A DNA stretch of 64,000 bases, taken from contig NC_132982.1 of the NCBI RefSeq assembly GCF_047496725.1, positions 8,387,001 to 8,451,000 of the forward strand, in the 5' to 3' direction. This DNA comes from Anoplolepis gracilipes. Its lineage: Eukaryota > Arthropoda > Insecta > Hymenoptera > Formicidae. Positions 36,507-49,435 of this stretch are shown piece after piece. The position numbers and the translations under genes were made by a program. The notes under the pieces are model-generated. The model was not told the DNA's origin. It did no database searches and worked only from the letters and a program-made list of their open reading frames with translations. Within the stretch, counting starts at the first letter, position 1; each line of letters starts with the position of its first letter.

Positions 36507-37224
36507 CCTGGCACAACACAGTCTCCCAGCTTCTTCGTTCCGTCCTCAAGCCAAAACACGTCAATTTTGCGCGACTACACGTCCGTGTAACCGTATACGC
36601 CCCGAATAAATATCGCTTCGCGCGCGCTCTGCTGCGCCATGATGACAGATGCAATGCGAGCCGCGCGCGCATGCGCCGCACTAACGGTATAGCAGGGTTC
36701 GAATCTCCACTAAGCAAGGTTCGAGTCTCCGCTAAGGGGAATTTGCGGGAAGCTTCTCTCCGTACGCATGCGCCATCTGTAGCGTCGTGTTACTTGAAGC
36801 CGTCGGTCGTCGTTCCCGCTTCTCCGTGTTTCTCTGCATTTTTTGCATCAAAAAGATGTTACATTTGTAAACAGGTATGTATGTACACGGTACATTCAAT
36901 AAAGCGCTGTCGTGTGATATCGGTAATTTTGAAAATAATTCGATATGAGAGAGAAAATTCAATTACCAGTCTGCAACAATATCTCGACGCGCGCGAAACC
37001 AAGTTGTACGTACGCAAGCTGCGCATGCGCGATCATCGTCGTTTAAAGGTGATCTGCGCTTCTCCTACGCGCGTTGCACATCGTACAATCACACGTTACA
37101 TTTATAAAAAAAAAGGAGTATTGTCAGCGAAATATTTCGTTGTCGGTAATATTATATCGGTAGTACTAAAAATAATCTGTCGCCACAAAGTATTATTATA
37201 ATAATCTCTGCTCTTTTTTTACAG
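36507..37224. promoter_or_regulatory. Bidirectional promoter PLAA / unknown gene
   Basis: Short GC-rich interval between the PLAA start (minus) and the 5' exons of the plus-strand gene. It has three NRF-1/Ewg-like CGCATGCGC palindromes (36,667-36,676; 36,765-36,773; 37,021-37,030), a site type known from CpG-rich bidirectional housekeeping promoters. A 22-bp tandem duplication lies at 36,691-36,734. A noncoding exon for the plus-strand gene probably ends at 36,874 (ACAG|GTATGT). Confidence 0.6.
36691..36734. repeat. 22-bp tandem duplication
   Basis: Two adjacent units, 36,691-36,712 and 36,713-36,734, differ at three positions, all A/G. Each contains ggttcga(a/g)tctcc, which resembles a tRNA B box, but no tRNA fold is present. 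Confidence 0.8.
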
Positions 37225-37346
37225 GTGTTTCGTGGCAATTTATTGATGCAAAGTTATCGCCGTTTGTTTTTCGTTACTCGTTTAAAGACTCATTTATGGC
37301 GGTGTAAAGAGAACATCGGAGTTTCCGAAGAATAGTGCAACAATAG
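37225..37346 (+). other. Putative noncoding 5' exon of the small gene
   Basis: Flanked by a strong acceptor (polypyrimidine then acag at 37,224) and a strong donor (AATAG|GTAAGC). It has no long open frame linked to the downstream ATG. Confidence 0.5.
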
Positions 37347-37787
37347 GTAAGCAATTTTTTAAAGAGACAATATATACACATATATATGTTTTAGCGAACG
37401 TAAATAATATATATAATAAATGCCTTTCACTTTTCGAATTGATCGCATCGTTCATATTTGAATCGTGTGATATTCACGCATCATGATTATCGGTTTTCAG
37501 AATTAGCAATTTTATAACGAATAATTAAACATATCTGACTTAATTAAGATTAAATATAAGGAACATAATATAATCATTTTTATCTTCTGGTCGTTGATAT
37601 TGTCGAGTCTCTTCGAATCAATAGTCATGATGCGTGAGTATCTAGACATAATATGTCTGATTGTGAGCGAAAAATATTGAGTCTAAAAGAGAGGGCATTA
37701 TTGACGCTTTCTGATTCCTTCCGTAAAAATTCGAATATTGCCGCAAAGTTGTCAATCTGCGTATGTTATGTTTAAAAATATAAAAGC

Positions 37788-38458
37788 ATGGAATTCAGTG
37801 ATCGGTTAACTAAAAGTGCGCGACATTTTATGAGGATTTTATTGCAATTACAGTGTAATTTGCAACGTCAGAAGTCGGACATTAGTAACAAATCTTCGCT
37901 GGAAAGTGCAAGCCACGAATCAAATGATCGAAGTATATTATCTCGTCGTCTAATGCGCATCGTGGACGCAGGCAGACCCATCGGCAGATCGGACGGTCAT
38001 CTCAACATATCAATTAAGGTAAGTGATAGCGTTAAGTATTTGTTTATATTTTCATTTTTGCATTGTGCGTGCACTTGAAATGTGTGAACTATAAAATTAT
38101 GTGCGTAACAATTCTCTAACGGTATATACCGGAGAAAATAGTACGGATATTTTTTTGGAAAATGTGTAAAATACAATTTGATATTACACGAGATATTTTT
38201 GTATTAAACTTTTACATATATTTAACAAACATCTTATAAGATATATATATATATATATATATTTTTTTTTCATATTTTTTACTTAAACTTATTGTACTCG
38301 ATGGCTTAAATTGCCATCGTAATAAATATCTGAAATATTTAGGAAATGCATCTAAGGCAGGCAGAGATGTAACACAAATGAAAATGCTATATGCAATGCA
38401 TGCGATTGCAAAAAATAATATGCTGAAAAACAATCGCGATTCAATTGATTATAGTTAA
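37788..38458 (+). CDS. Small unrecognised gene, divergent from PLAA (two coding exons)
   Basis: Not recognised. The first coding exon 37788-38018 gives 77 residues from an ATG that follows an in-frame TAA (37,773), and ends at a perfect donor AAG|GTAAGT. The open frame then best continues at 38357-38458 (AGRDVTQMKMLYAMHAIAKN..., 33 residues, TAA), for about 110 aa in all. The acceptor at 38,356 (catctaag) is poor, and a nicer AG at 38,342 would need another phase, so the second exon is tentative. Upstream noncoding exons look real: one ends ACAG|GTATGT at 36,874, one is 37225-37346 (tttttttacag ... ATAG|GTAAGC), and the coding exon probably starts at 37,501 (cggttttcag). An AATAAA at 38,550 fits a 3' end. 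The protein is basic and Ser-rich, with no signal peptide or membrane span. A small nuclear or cytosolic protein is possible; no function is assigned. Confidence 0.55.
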
Positions 38459-38549
38459 ATATCTATGATTAATACTTATTAATACGTTGCTCTAAGTACT
38501 TTGAAACGCTAACTCTATGACTAATAATTACTTTGTGATGAATGTATAT

Positions 38550-38555
38550 AATAAA
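38550..38555 (+). terminator. Candidate poly(A) signal of the small gene
   Basis: AATAAA 92 nt after the proposed stop codon of the divergent small gene. Confidence 0.45.
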
Positions 38556-41159
38556 CAAAAAGTAAAATTTCTTGTATTAAATTGTCGAGTTTACAATTAC
38601 AACGTTGATACAACATACAAATTTATAATATACAAATGTGGCTCGTAGAAAATCCAGAATGAGTAGTGGCAATATTTTTGTTTTTAATAACTGACGTTAT
38701 AAAATGATATTATATAAATTTTGTTAACATTATTTTGCATTGTAATATAAAATATTTCCGCAAATTATATTCTAACAAACGCGGAGACAAAAATTTGATC
38801 TTAGTTTTTATTTGTTTTGGAAAATTAATTTTCTATTTATTATGTTTTGAGATCCACATTCTGTTTAAAGTAGCTTACTTTATTACTAAAGACACATATT
38901 ATCGATAATAAATCAAACAGCGCTAATTAAAAGGCGCATTTAATTTCTTATGATTCTTTAATTTCTTTCCAGTAAACATTTTTTTCTGGATTTTCTATTT
39001 AGATAGAGGAAAGATACCAACTGATGTAAATCTTTTGAGATGACATATTTTTCAGCAATTAAGCTGCTACTTTATTAGAGCTGATAAACTTAATCGTTTT
39101 TTTATTTACTAATCAGAAGCTTGTTAGTAAATTGGTTTATTTATGTTAATTTGGCTTTTAATCAATTTGTAAAGCATAAAAGGTTTTTAACTTTTTTTAG
39201 GGAATTTTATAATTTAAATAATAATAATAGCAAAATATTTTTTTTAATTGTATAATTTTACATGTTCATAGAATCCTAAATCTGTATTATTTCTGTGTTT
39301 TTATTATATTATTATCTTAATTTTTATGGTATTTTTATAGTTTTTATCAACTACATTGATTTTGGAAATCAGTTTTTCAGAATTCAATTTCCATTTGTTT
39401 TTAAAAAAAATTATTTGCTAAAAAATTTGAAATATTATTAATGAAATTATAATAAATCTGTGATAAAAAGTTATCTTTAATAAAAATTCATGAATATAAA
39501 TTTTAAAATTTCCAGTTGGGAACCAGAGATCAAAAATGAAAAAGTATGTCTATGTTTTTTTTTAGTGTCTTTCCTCTACATATATGTATATAAAAAAAAC
39601 ATTTTTTTCTAGAAAAAGTGAGTTTTTAGGAAAAACAGAGTTCGTTGATATTTGATCCGCTAATAAAAAGTATGATTTATATATTTAGCTTAATACAATA
39701 TTTTTAATAAATTTGCGAATGTATTGATTAAAAAAGAATTCAATTTCTATAATTTAATTTGTTTTTTAATTTGACTAACACACCTAATTCTTGCGAAAAG
39801 TGCTATCAAAGATGTGCAAAATGATTGCTTTGGCACTCTTTTATCCACAAAATCTCAGAGAAGAAATATCCGATGGTACTATGTACTTGAGTCAGAGTCT
39901 ATAATGTAATTGGAACTTTAAGAAATCGAGCATTTCGAATTATTATTATTTTTTTTATAGTAAAACGCTTTATTTTCTTAAATGAGTATTTACTAATTTG
40001 CAGTTTTTTTTATAATTGCTATTTGATAATACTACTAAATAATACTCAGCTTACAATAATTATGAAAAATTATTTGAGTCAAAATTCTCATTAAAAATGT
40101 ATAACAATTTTATCAAGAAATATTCTTAATTTTTTTCTAAGATTGATTTTACGGCTCATATTCTGTATAGTGTCTATTACTACTCATCAGTGTATCTAAA
40201 TACTTTAAGATTTAATCTGGAATGCAAAATTTAACAAAGTTATTAACAATCAAAAACGGATAAAAAGCTTTTTCTTTTTTTTTTAATGGAGCTGCCAACA
40301 TTTTTTGCGATATACAAACTATAAAAATTCTCAAAAAAAATTAAATATGTTTGGATAATTTCGCTGCGCGAGTTACTCCATTATATGGAACGATTTAAAA
40401 TTTTTAACATTATCGTTGTAACACAGAAATCCTATGTCTTATACATCAAAGACAGTTAGACGATTATAACTGTATACAACTAATTAACTTTCAAATCCAT
40501 CATTATATATTCCATTTTCTTTCTATTTACATACGCGCATCGTGACACGTATTTCTTACTTATTATAAAAATTGTTTACCAAAAACGATTCATAATATCT
40601 GTCCTACGCATTTGAAAACACACATTATTCTCCATAGATTTCATCATGGAGAATACCTTCTTAGATTTTCGCACAGATATTGCGAAATATCAATTCTCGC
40701 CTTTAAATATTATCGCTGATAAAATACTCTCTGCTATGATAAGATGATGTTCTGTAAAATGTTGCAAAGGAGAAGTCAGATTATTTTCATATCCTATAGA
40801 TATGACTTCTTTACGTTCATTAGTTCTAAAAGTGACAGTGTAAACACTCCAAAAGCTTTGAAATTTTACAGTGAAAAAAACTTGATAATTATTTTATGCA
40901 TACAACATAAAAATGACATTCAAAGATCATAATAATCAATATTACTGTGTTGCTTTAGAAACGGGAAAAACGAGGAAACGGAACGCCATGCAGATTCGAA
41001 AATATGTATATGCTCCTCTTTTACTATAAAATCACTGAATCAATCACAACAACTTGGTTGTTTCGATGAAACAACAAGCACTTGAAATTACAGCTTAAAA
41101 GTTTAAAAGCGGAACATTATAACAGAACCAATTTCATTTCTTGTTGACATTTATGAGAT
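38556..41159. other. AT-rich convergent intergenic region
   Basis: Lies between the tails of the small plus-strand gene and the minus-strand neprilysin. Very AT-rich; I see no gene, no clear element and no long repeat in it. Confidence 0.6.
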
Positions 41160-41498
41160 CTACCATACGGCGCATTTCTTCTTGGGATTCATTTTAGAGC
41201 CGACCGGGCAATTAAAGTCGCGCGAGAATTCCTCCATGTTTGATAATGGTCCCCGTACGCGGAACTCGCCGGGGCTGTGGAATCCCGTCGTGATACGCAA
41301 CTTCATCGCCTCCGGACGGTATTTGCTGCACCAACTGTTGGCAGCGCTTATCCAGAACATCTGTTCCGGGTTGTACGGTAGACCCGGCAATCTCTGTTCC
41401 GGCTTATTTCGTTTTATCCATTCTTTGTACGCGTAATACGCCTCTTTTATGCCGCCGTTATCAGCAATGTTCTCACCCTGAGTATTTATTCCGTTCAG
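41160..41498 (-). CDS. Neprilysin-like gene, coding exon 10 (last)
   Basis: Residues 663-774 and TAG: LNGINTQGENIADNGG with the third zinc ligand, HSPGEFRVRG, and the terminal CAVW box. Acceptor atttttgcag. Confidence 0.96.
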   Translation of the reverse strand: MNGINTQGENIADNGGIKEAYYAYKEWIKRNKPEQRLPGLPYNPEQMFWISAANSWCSKYRPEAMKLRITTGFHSPGEFRVRGPLSNMEEFSRDFNCPVGSKMNPKKKCAVW

Positions 41499-44400
41499 CT
41501 GCAAAAATATAAAATAGTTTTTAAAATGAGATTATATAATCAAGTTTTTTTTTGTCAAATATTTTTATAAATATTTTTTATTTTATGATATCAAATATTT
41601 TTATGATTGCATTTAAGAGTATGATTTTTTTTTAAATGTATCATTAATTTATTCCGTTTAAAAAAATTATAGACGGATAGAATTATGTACATTTTAGATT
41701 TGTCATTTTATTTATACCGCGAAATGAATAATTCGTCAATTGTGTCGAGAATTAAATAGCTTTCCGCATGTTTTAATTTTTCTTTAACAAACAAATATAA
41801 TATTTTTAGAATCTATTTTTTCTTCGTGTAGAATTGTAACAAAAATACGAAAGAGACATTATATATTTTATGACTAGCTATATGTAATTTTTCTCTTTCT
41901 GTGAATTTAAAAAAGATTTTTGTATACGAGTATTTTAAATATTTTACTCGATAATAATTCCGTTGAAAAAGTTTACTTATCACTGTCGCTCTAATCGTAC
42001 ATAAATTTTCTATTAGCAACATTTACACAGTGTATTGCGACACGCCATAAATAAAGATTAACTCAAGTGATAATTATTTTATTCTTGCAACGCAATAGCA
42101 TTTGCTTATATTATAATAAGTATAGCGGAAATAGCAGCAAATAAAATAATAAAGGATGTTATGACAATTGCATTTAGTATCATCAGAAAATTTTTCATTA
42201 AAGAAATAAAAACAGGTGCGAAAAAATTTATATAATACACAAAATATAAGTCTCCTCCATACACTTTATCGATATCTCTTTGCGGATAATTAAAATCTCT
42301 GCATAAAAAATATAATAGAATAGAAAATATATAAAATATATATAAAAAATATATATAAAAAATATAGATAAAAGAATATATATAAAAAAATATAGAATAT
42401 ATGTAAAAAAATATAGAATTTAGCAAAAACTACATTTACATATATATATGTAAATGTAGAAATGTCAACATATAAGATTTGCCTTACGTTCATTCCGACA
42501 TCTTTCACAGTATAATTTCCATACTGGTAAATTATACATTCGGCTCTCTTAAGATAGTGTTCCTTTGTCTCCGACTCCCACCAATCTACGAGATTACCTT
42601 CCTTATTGAACTGTCTGCCTTGATCGTCAAAGCCGTGAGTGATCTCATGGCCAATGACAAAGCCGATGGCGCCGTAGTTCATGTAACGTGGCCGATCATT
42701 ATTGAAGAATGTTCCTTGTAAAATACCTGCAGGGAATTCTAGGAAAAAAAAATACCAAAGAATTATTTGACAAATAATTGCAATATTAATTTGTACGTAA
42801 TTGTGTAAGATTTTTTCTTGAGATTAAAACACAGGCTTTATTTAAAATAATGATTAATATTAAAATAATGATTAATTTAATCTAAAGAAATAATGATTCA
42901 AAATACATAAATTTTCCTGCCAGGTTTGTAAACGGATTGGAAAGTTTTTATATTTTAATTGAATAGTTTCTCATATAATATTTTGCGATAAAAATTTTTT
43001 ATTTTTTATTCAAGAATATAAATATATATAAAATTTAATAAAAAAGCATTTTAGGGAGAACTTAAAGATTTAGTTCTTACTAAAATGAAAAATTATTAGT
43101 TTAGTGAATGACAAAATAAACGTGATGTAATTAAACTATTGTTTAAATCAATTTTCTTATTTAATTTTTTTTATAAAAATCATTATTTGTTAAAAAAATG
43201 TATATCAATTATTATTAGATATTTGATATTTATTTATTAATATGAATTTACGCATGAAATTGCTTATATATTTAAATACTTACGAATACTATTCTCTATC
43301 GATGAGTAGAATGCATTGACAACAGCCGGCCTTCCATGAGTAATCCATTCCGTTTTGTTTACCGGTTTTCTTAATCTACCAAACGAGAAATTCGTTCCGA
43401 AAATGGTCAGGTTTAAAATGCTTCCTAAATAATCGGCGGAATTTAATTCGAGTCCCTCGTAAAACTCGTCAAGCTTTCTACCGTCCAGCAACTCATCTGG
43501 ATAAGCAATATGTGATGTCATATCAGCTGCTTTTTCTAAGGCGTTAGCTCTGGTCTTCTCATCCATCCATTCCACCTAGAAATGCACGTAATTTATTAAA
43601 GGGGATAGAATTACAATGTGTTAAAGCATTTCTGAAATAATTTCTGACGAATTGTTTCTTTTTTCTTTAAAAAGAAAGTGAAAAATATAAATAAATATAG
43701 TCATTCTCTAGATTTTAATTCGTTAATAAAAGTAGGTAGATGTCAAGATTCTTGTGTATGTGTATGTGTGTATTCCCGCGATTTCAATTTACAGATAAAA
43801 GAAAATTAAAGAAGAGACTCTTTCATTTTCCAGATTTCAATTTCTAGATAAACAGACGTCAGAAGTATGTATCAATCTCAAGATTCCAATCTTCTGCACT
43901 TGCAATTTCGCAAAAGTTTAACCTTACGTTTTTTTTTATTTTCTTACCTTCTTCAGGATCTTTGTGAACTCCTCTCTGATATCGCTGACCATTTCGAGAG
44001 CGGTGTTCTTCGCATCCTCCTTAAAGTACTTTCTCACATACATTGAACCGACGCTGATTGCCATACTGCCAGAAACAATTTCTACGCACTCTTTCCATCT
44101 CGGTTCCCTCTCCGATTTGCCATTTAATTCTAGCGTATATTTCAGCTGCCTTTTTCGGATATCGTCCGTTAAATAGCTAACTGACGCGGCGGCCGCCCTC
44201 CAAAACACATAATTCGCCTGTACCCTCTTCGGCGTCTTGGTGATCAATTGTTCAAAGTCTTTTAGATAGCTGGGCACGTTTACGATAACTATTTCGTCCT
44301 GAGTTAGTTGTGCTTGCGGTGCGAGGATTGTGTTGAAGTATTCCCACCATGGTATGCTAGGATAAGCTTTGGATAGCTCGTTCACAGTCATGGGGTTGTA

Positions 44401-45843
44401 GAGAAGAGTTACGTTACGTCGTTTTTCATTAGGTAGCGAGATCTATGTGTAGGACATATTTAATCGATTAATAACGTAACATTAGTTTCAATTGACATTT
44501 ATACTTATTAGTACATAAAATAATTAAGTCATTGTCAGAAGATTTGGCATTTTCTAAGGATTTTTTATTTTCTTTAAAAAAATTGTAACTTGAGAATCTA
44601 TTCAGTCTTGTTTTAAACATTATTTTTGTATCAATTGTTATATTTATAAATTTTTAATTCTTGGAAGGTAACTTACATTTGCGAGTTTGATTTCAAATTC
44701 AAGTGACTCTTTCAATTCTTTGCGGGCTCGGTCCGGATTAGCTCCAAGAATCACAGCAATGTCCACCATGTAGTTATAATATCCCTGAACGATTTTCTCG
44801 TCGAAACCTTTCGACAAATATTCGCGCGACAGACCAAGAGCTGCTTGATCAAGCTAAAAATTATCAATTTACATTAAGCATCTGAAATCTATAAATTCAA
44901 TTTGGAGCAATTATAATCTTCGTTTCACGCTTGTTCCAGTTTCATTTTTCGCTATAAATTGTTATGTGCTTACGTCGATCAGGCGCCTTGAGTTGTTCTT
45001 CAAATCGACACTGACGCCGAAATCGATGAAGTAGTCAACGGAATAGCCCAATTTACGGAATCTGTAAACGGCATCTTTCCAACTGAAATCGCCCTCGCTC
45101 CATCGCTCGGCATCTAAAACTGGCCAGCCACCGAGTTTTTTGAGAATGTCCAATAACGGTTGTAAGCCTCGCTCCTCGATAGCGGCTGAAAGAATGAATA
45201 AATTAGAAATAGATAAAAAGAGAAATGAAACTTTTTTTTTTACTTAACAAATAGCTATCGATTTCATAAATATTACAAGCCTCGTAATATAATTTTCTCG
45301 TCGCTTATTTTTGAAAATAAGCGACTTTGAATTTATTAAGCAAGTCCAATGTAAGCGTAGTGATTTATGTAAAAATAATCATGTCGCGGCTGCTTACTTT
45401 TATTCATGCAAGCCTTGTAGAAGTCTTTGGCAAGTCTAAATGGTCTCGGTTCGTTTGGAGGACTCTCCTCCTCAATACTAGTCCGTAGTTGTTCCAAGAG
45501 GGCATCGACGATGACGGAGAATGAATTTACGCTGGTTTTGTCATCGGGAATGATAGTAGACTCGAGAAAGCCGCCGCAGGCGAACTTGTAAAAGTCATCG
45601 CACGGTTCCACATTGTGATCCATATTTTTTAGAATCTGTGCGGCTGCGATGCAAATTAGTACAATTTGATATTAATAGGCAAAGATTTTAAGCCTTCGCG
45701 TGACGAAATTAACGTATAACACATCGAATGTCAGAATGTTTTGTTGGGATATTTTTGAACGATAAATAATTTGTAAAGATAAAAAAATATTTTTCGTAAT
45801 ATTTGCTGGTATTTTTAATTTTGTTTTATGAAATAAAAGTTAC

Positions 45844-45875
<32 letters not shown>

Positions 45876-48800
45876 ATTACGTAGATTTAAAAAAATATAT
45901 TTCAATACTGAATATATAATTTCTTTTTATAAATGTTTTTAAATTTTATTCAAATAAAATTATAAAATCTTTATTCAGAATAAATTATGAAACACTTTTT
46001 ATAAATTTATTTAAATTTTATTTCTCTTTCTTAAAACTATTTATTATATCAAACAGACACAGTTTAAATATACATTAATTTCTTTTTTAAGCAATATATA
46101 TGTACAATGTTATGATATTTGGTTTTAATCTATAAATATATATATACATATATTTAGATCTAAATAATTATAAAATTCAAGTTCAATTTGCTATAATTTA
46201 CTAACCTGTAGCAACACATCCAGATGTTAAGCATATATCGTTGCATTCCGGGCTTTTCTGTATGACATGGATATTGCTCGACGTTCCCGAGCTGCTTAAC
46301 GCTTCAGCTGTGGACGGTAGCATCTCTATATTAACAGGATCTGTTCTCGTGCGGATGCAGGTGCAGTTGCAGGAGCGAAAAAAATGCATAATAGCGACAA
46401 ATTAGTAGATGGGTGAAGCGTCGAGTTACATACAAGCGATAAAACTTAAATTGCATACATAGTAAAATTGAATGTTTGTTTTCTCGCAAGTCATTCATAT
46501 GAATTATGTTGTGCATGTAATTAAGCTATTAACGTTTATTAAGCTATTAGTTTCATTATCTGTCAAAAGTGTGGAATTTTCCAGAAAATAGCATAATGTT
46601 TTTAAATTAAAAGGTTTATACTTTATCTATATTGACAGAAACTTTAGATTTTTATCATTTAAAAATACGAATTATATAACGGATTATATAAAATATAATG
46701 GATTATATAACAATAGTTTACTAGAATTTTAGTAGCTAAAGTTATTAACAATTTACGTAATAATCAAAAAAATAATAATCAATTATATAAGAATATTAAA
46801 TATAATATTATGCGAGATAAATAACCTTAATGAATACTTTACACACAAAACAATGTACATAATTTTTGATTTTTATCATTTAAAAATACGAATTATATAA
46901 CGGATTATATAAAATATAATGGATTATATAACAATAGTTTACTAGAATTTTTTACTATTTTTTAAAGCGTTCATGAACAAAACATTATAAATATTAATTT
47001 ATAAAAATTTGTTTGTTAAAATTGTTTTTTAAATTAATATTAAGTATTAGACGGCAACAATCATATTTTTATATCTCAGTTTTCTCTCAATTTGCATGTG
47101 TTCGTGTAAACGTGACACAGGTTACACCTATCATTACTTCTTGGGTTATGTATGCAATCACTAATTGTAAATGTTCATATAAGGAAAGGCAACATTTCTA
47201 CATTAAACTACCATGCCTTGACTAATTGTAAGTTTCATATCCTGTCGACTTTTTTAAATATAGTCTTCGGAAATATTTTGTAGAGATGTGTTAGTAATGT
47301 CGAGGCATTCGCGTAACTCGAAATGTTAGCAAGTGCTCACATTGTAAACTGCGCGGTTATGCGTGTAACAGCTTATTATGTCGGTGTAAACAGACGCGGC
47401 GAATGAGTAATTTTTAAAATAATGTTTGCTCCGGTAGAAATATCAAAATGCGTCAGAGCCATCCTTTCGTTGACGTCACTTTGAATCACACGTCATGAGT
47501 ATTATCGCTCCTTCTTTTAAAAAAAGTATAACTCCTTCTCGAACTTTCTTAAGATATGTGTCTTTTTAATAGAAACTGCATTGAGAATATTATCATAGAT
47601 TTTGCGAAATTAACAAAAGTTTACTAATATTTACATTTATTTTAATATTTCAAATTATATATATATATTTTTTTTGTTTTAACTTAATTAATAATAAATA
47701 ATTTATATTTGCTATTATATTTATAAAAAAAATTTTTTTAATCAAATTTATGTGTACATTATTTTTTGCACGGAAAATATTTTAGACATGAAACGATTTA
47801 TAAATTAATTTTTTTTAAAATTTCTTTTTAATAAATTTTTTTTTATTTATATGTCTGATCGTTTTTCGCTAATAATGATGAGATAAAACATAGGTATTGA
47901 TAAACAAATAACAATAAGTTTTGTAACTCTGTAGAATATACATTATGTTTATAACATCGTACTTTTTCTTTCATTTAATGAGCTGACAAAGCACTTTTGA
48001 TACAACACGTATATAAAAGACGCCGACCTATAAATAAAATTTATGACAACGATTCCGCGTGCCTTATTTTTACACAGTTAAAATTTTTTACGGCACATAC
48101 CGTTACCAAACGGCTTCGATCATAAACATAATTGCCGCTTGTCGCATTGAGCCATTAAAAAAAGCACGTGTCCTACCTTTCTCTCTCTTTTTCTCTCTCT
48201 CTCTTCTTCTCTTTAAGATATCGACGAAAACCACGATACAGACGAACGTCCGTGTCAATAAACAATCTTGACGATACGTCTAACATTAATTAAACCAAAC
48301 GGTGATTAAGGGTGTATGATTTAAGTACCGCCATTAAAATTTTTATTAATATCTTGCTGCACGCACAAAGATAAGTTTAACCTCTTTAAATGTTTTATTG
48401 CATATACGCTTTGTGCTCTTTTCCCGCATAATAAGAATTTTTTTCAAGTCATAAACAATCTGTCGTTTGCCAAAAAACCAATTAAATTAGAATTAAAATT
48501 CCAGCTATTTAAATGCATTGAAAAAAAATTATACGTCGGGTATTCTAACAGATACTAGAATATTATTGTTTCTAACTCAATTAACATGTGTCGCAAGATA
48601 CATTATTTATTGCACGGAAGATTAATGAGAAATAGTATCTAATTTTAGTGATAATTTTTTTTGCGTCTTTTCCGCGCATAAGCTATTGCATAAGTTTATC
48701 GCTGCCATATCACGAAGAATTATCGCTTGCACACTACTAGCAATTTCATTCCAGGCATTAATGATTAATGTAATTGAATGATTAACATTTTTGTCGTAAT

Positions 48801-49383
48801 GCGGGACTAACGTACTTCTCGGGATGTCGATGTACGATACTTTGTCGTTGCATGTGCAGGATCAGGTGTACAAATTGCACGCAGTTTAGATTGAAAAATG
48901 AGAGTTTCTTTAAAAAATTTTCAGATGTAAAAGTTTCATTATAAGGAAGAAAATGAGTTATTATTATATTTTTATTTTTTATCAAAATTATATCGAAAAC
49001 GCGAGGTTTATCTAAATCGAAAAAATGGCTTCATAATCGCGATAGACCTGTATATGCATAGAAATGCCGTATATACGGTGATAGGCATTCGTAAATGAAG
49101 GCTATAGATGCAAGATCTAATCTACTCTTCAAAATTGTTGACCTTGTAATCTGATCCTAGATAGTAAGTCGTGAGAAACGGAACACGTGTAAAATTATTT
49201 TATTTAATTTATGTTAACTATTAGAACGTCAGAGAGACATACATTTAGAATTATCTAAATATTTTGTATATTCTACATATTATCCTTTTTAATATTTAAA
49301 CTCAAAAGCCTAACAAAGCTTAACATTTAGCGCTTTTAATTCAATATTGGAGTAAAAAATCTAAATAAATCATTCAAAGCTAC

Positions 49384-49435
<52 letters not shown>

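Noticed and set aside
36691..36734. tRNA gene suggested by two B-box-like motifs
   Set aside because: No A box at the right distance, the T stem does not pair, and no acceptor stem can be formed.
36329..37201. 290-codon open frame on the plus strand
   Set aside because: It starts antisense to PLAA exon 1 and runs through the CpG-rich promoter. The sequence is Arg/Ser-rich with no family resemblance, and it crosses strong splice sites (36,874 donor).
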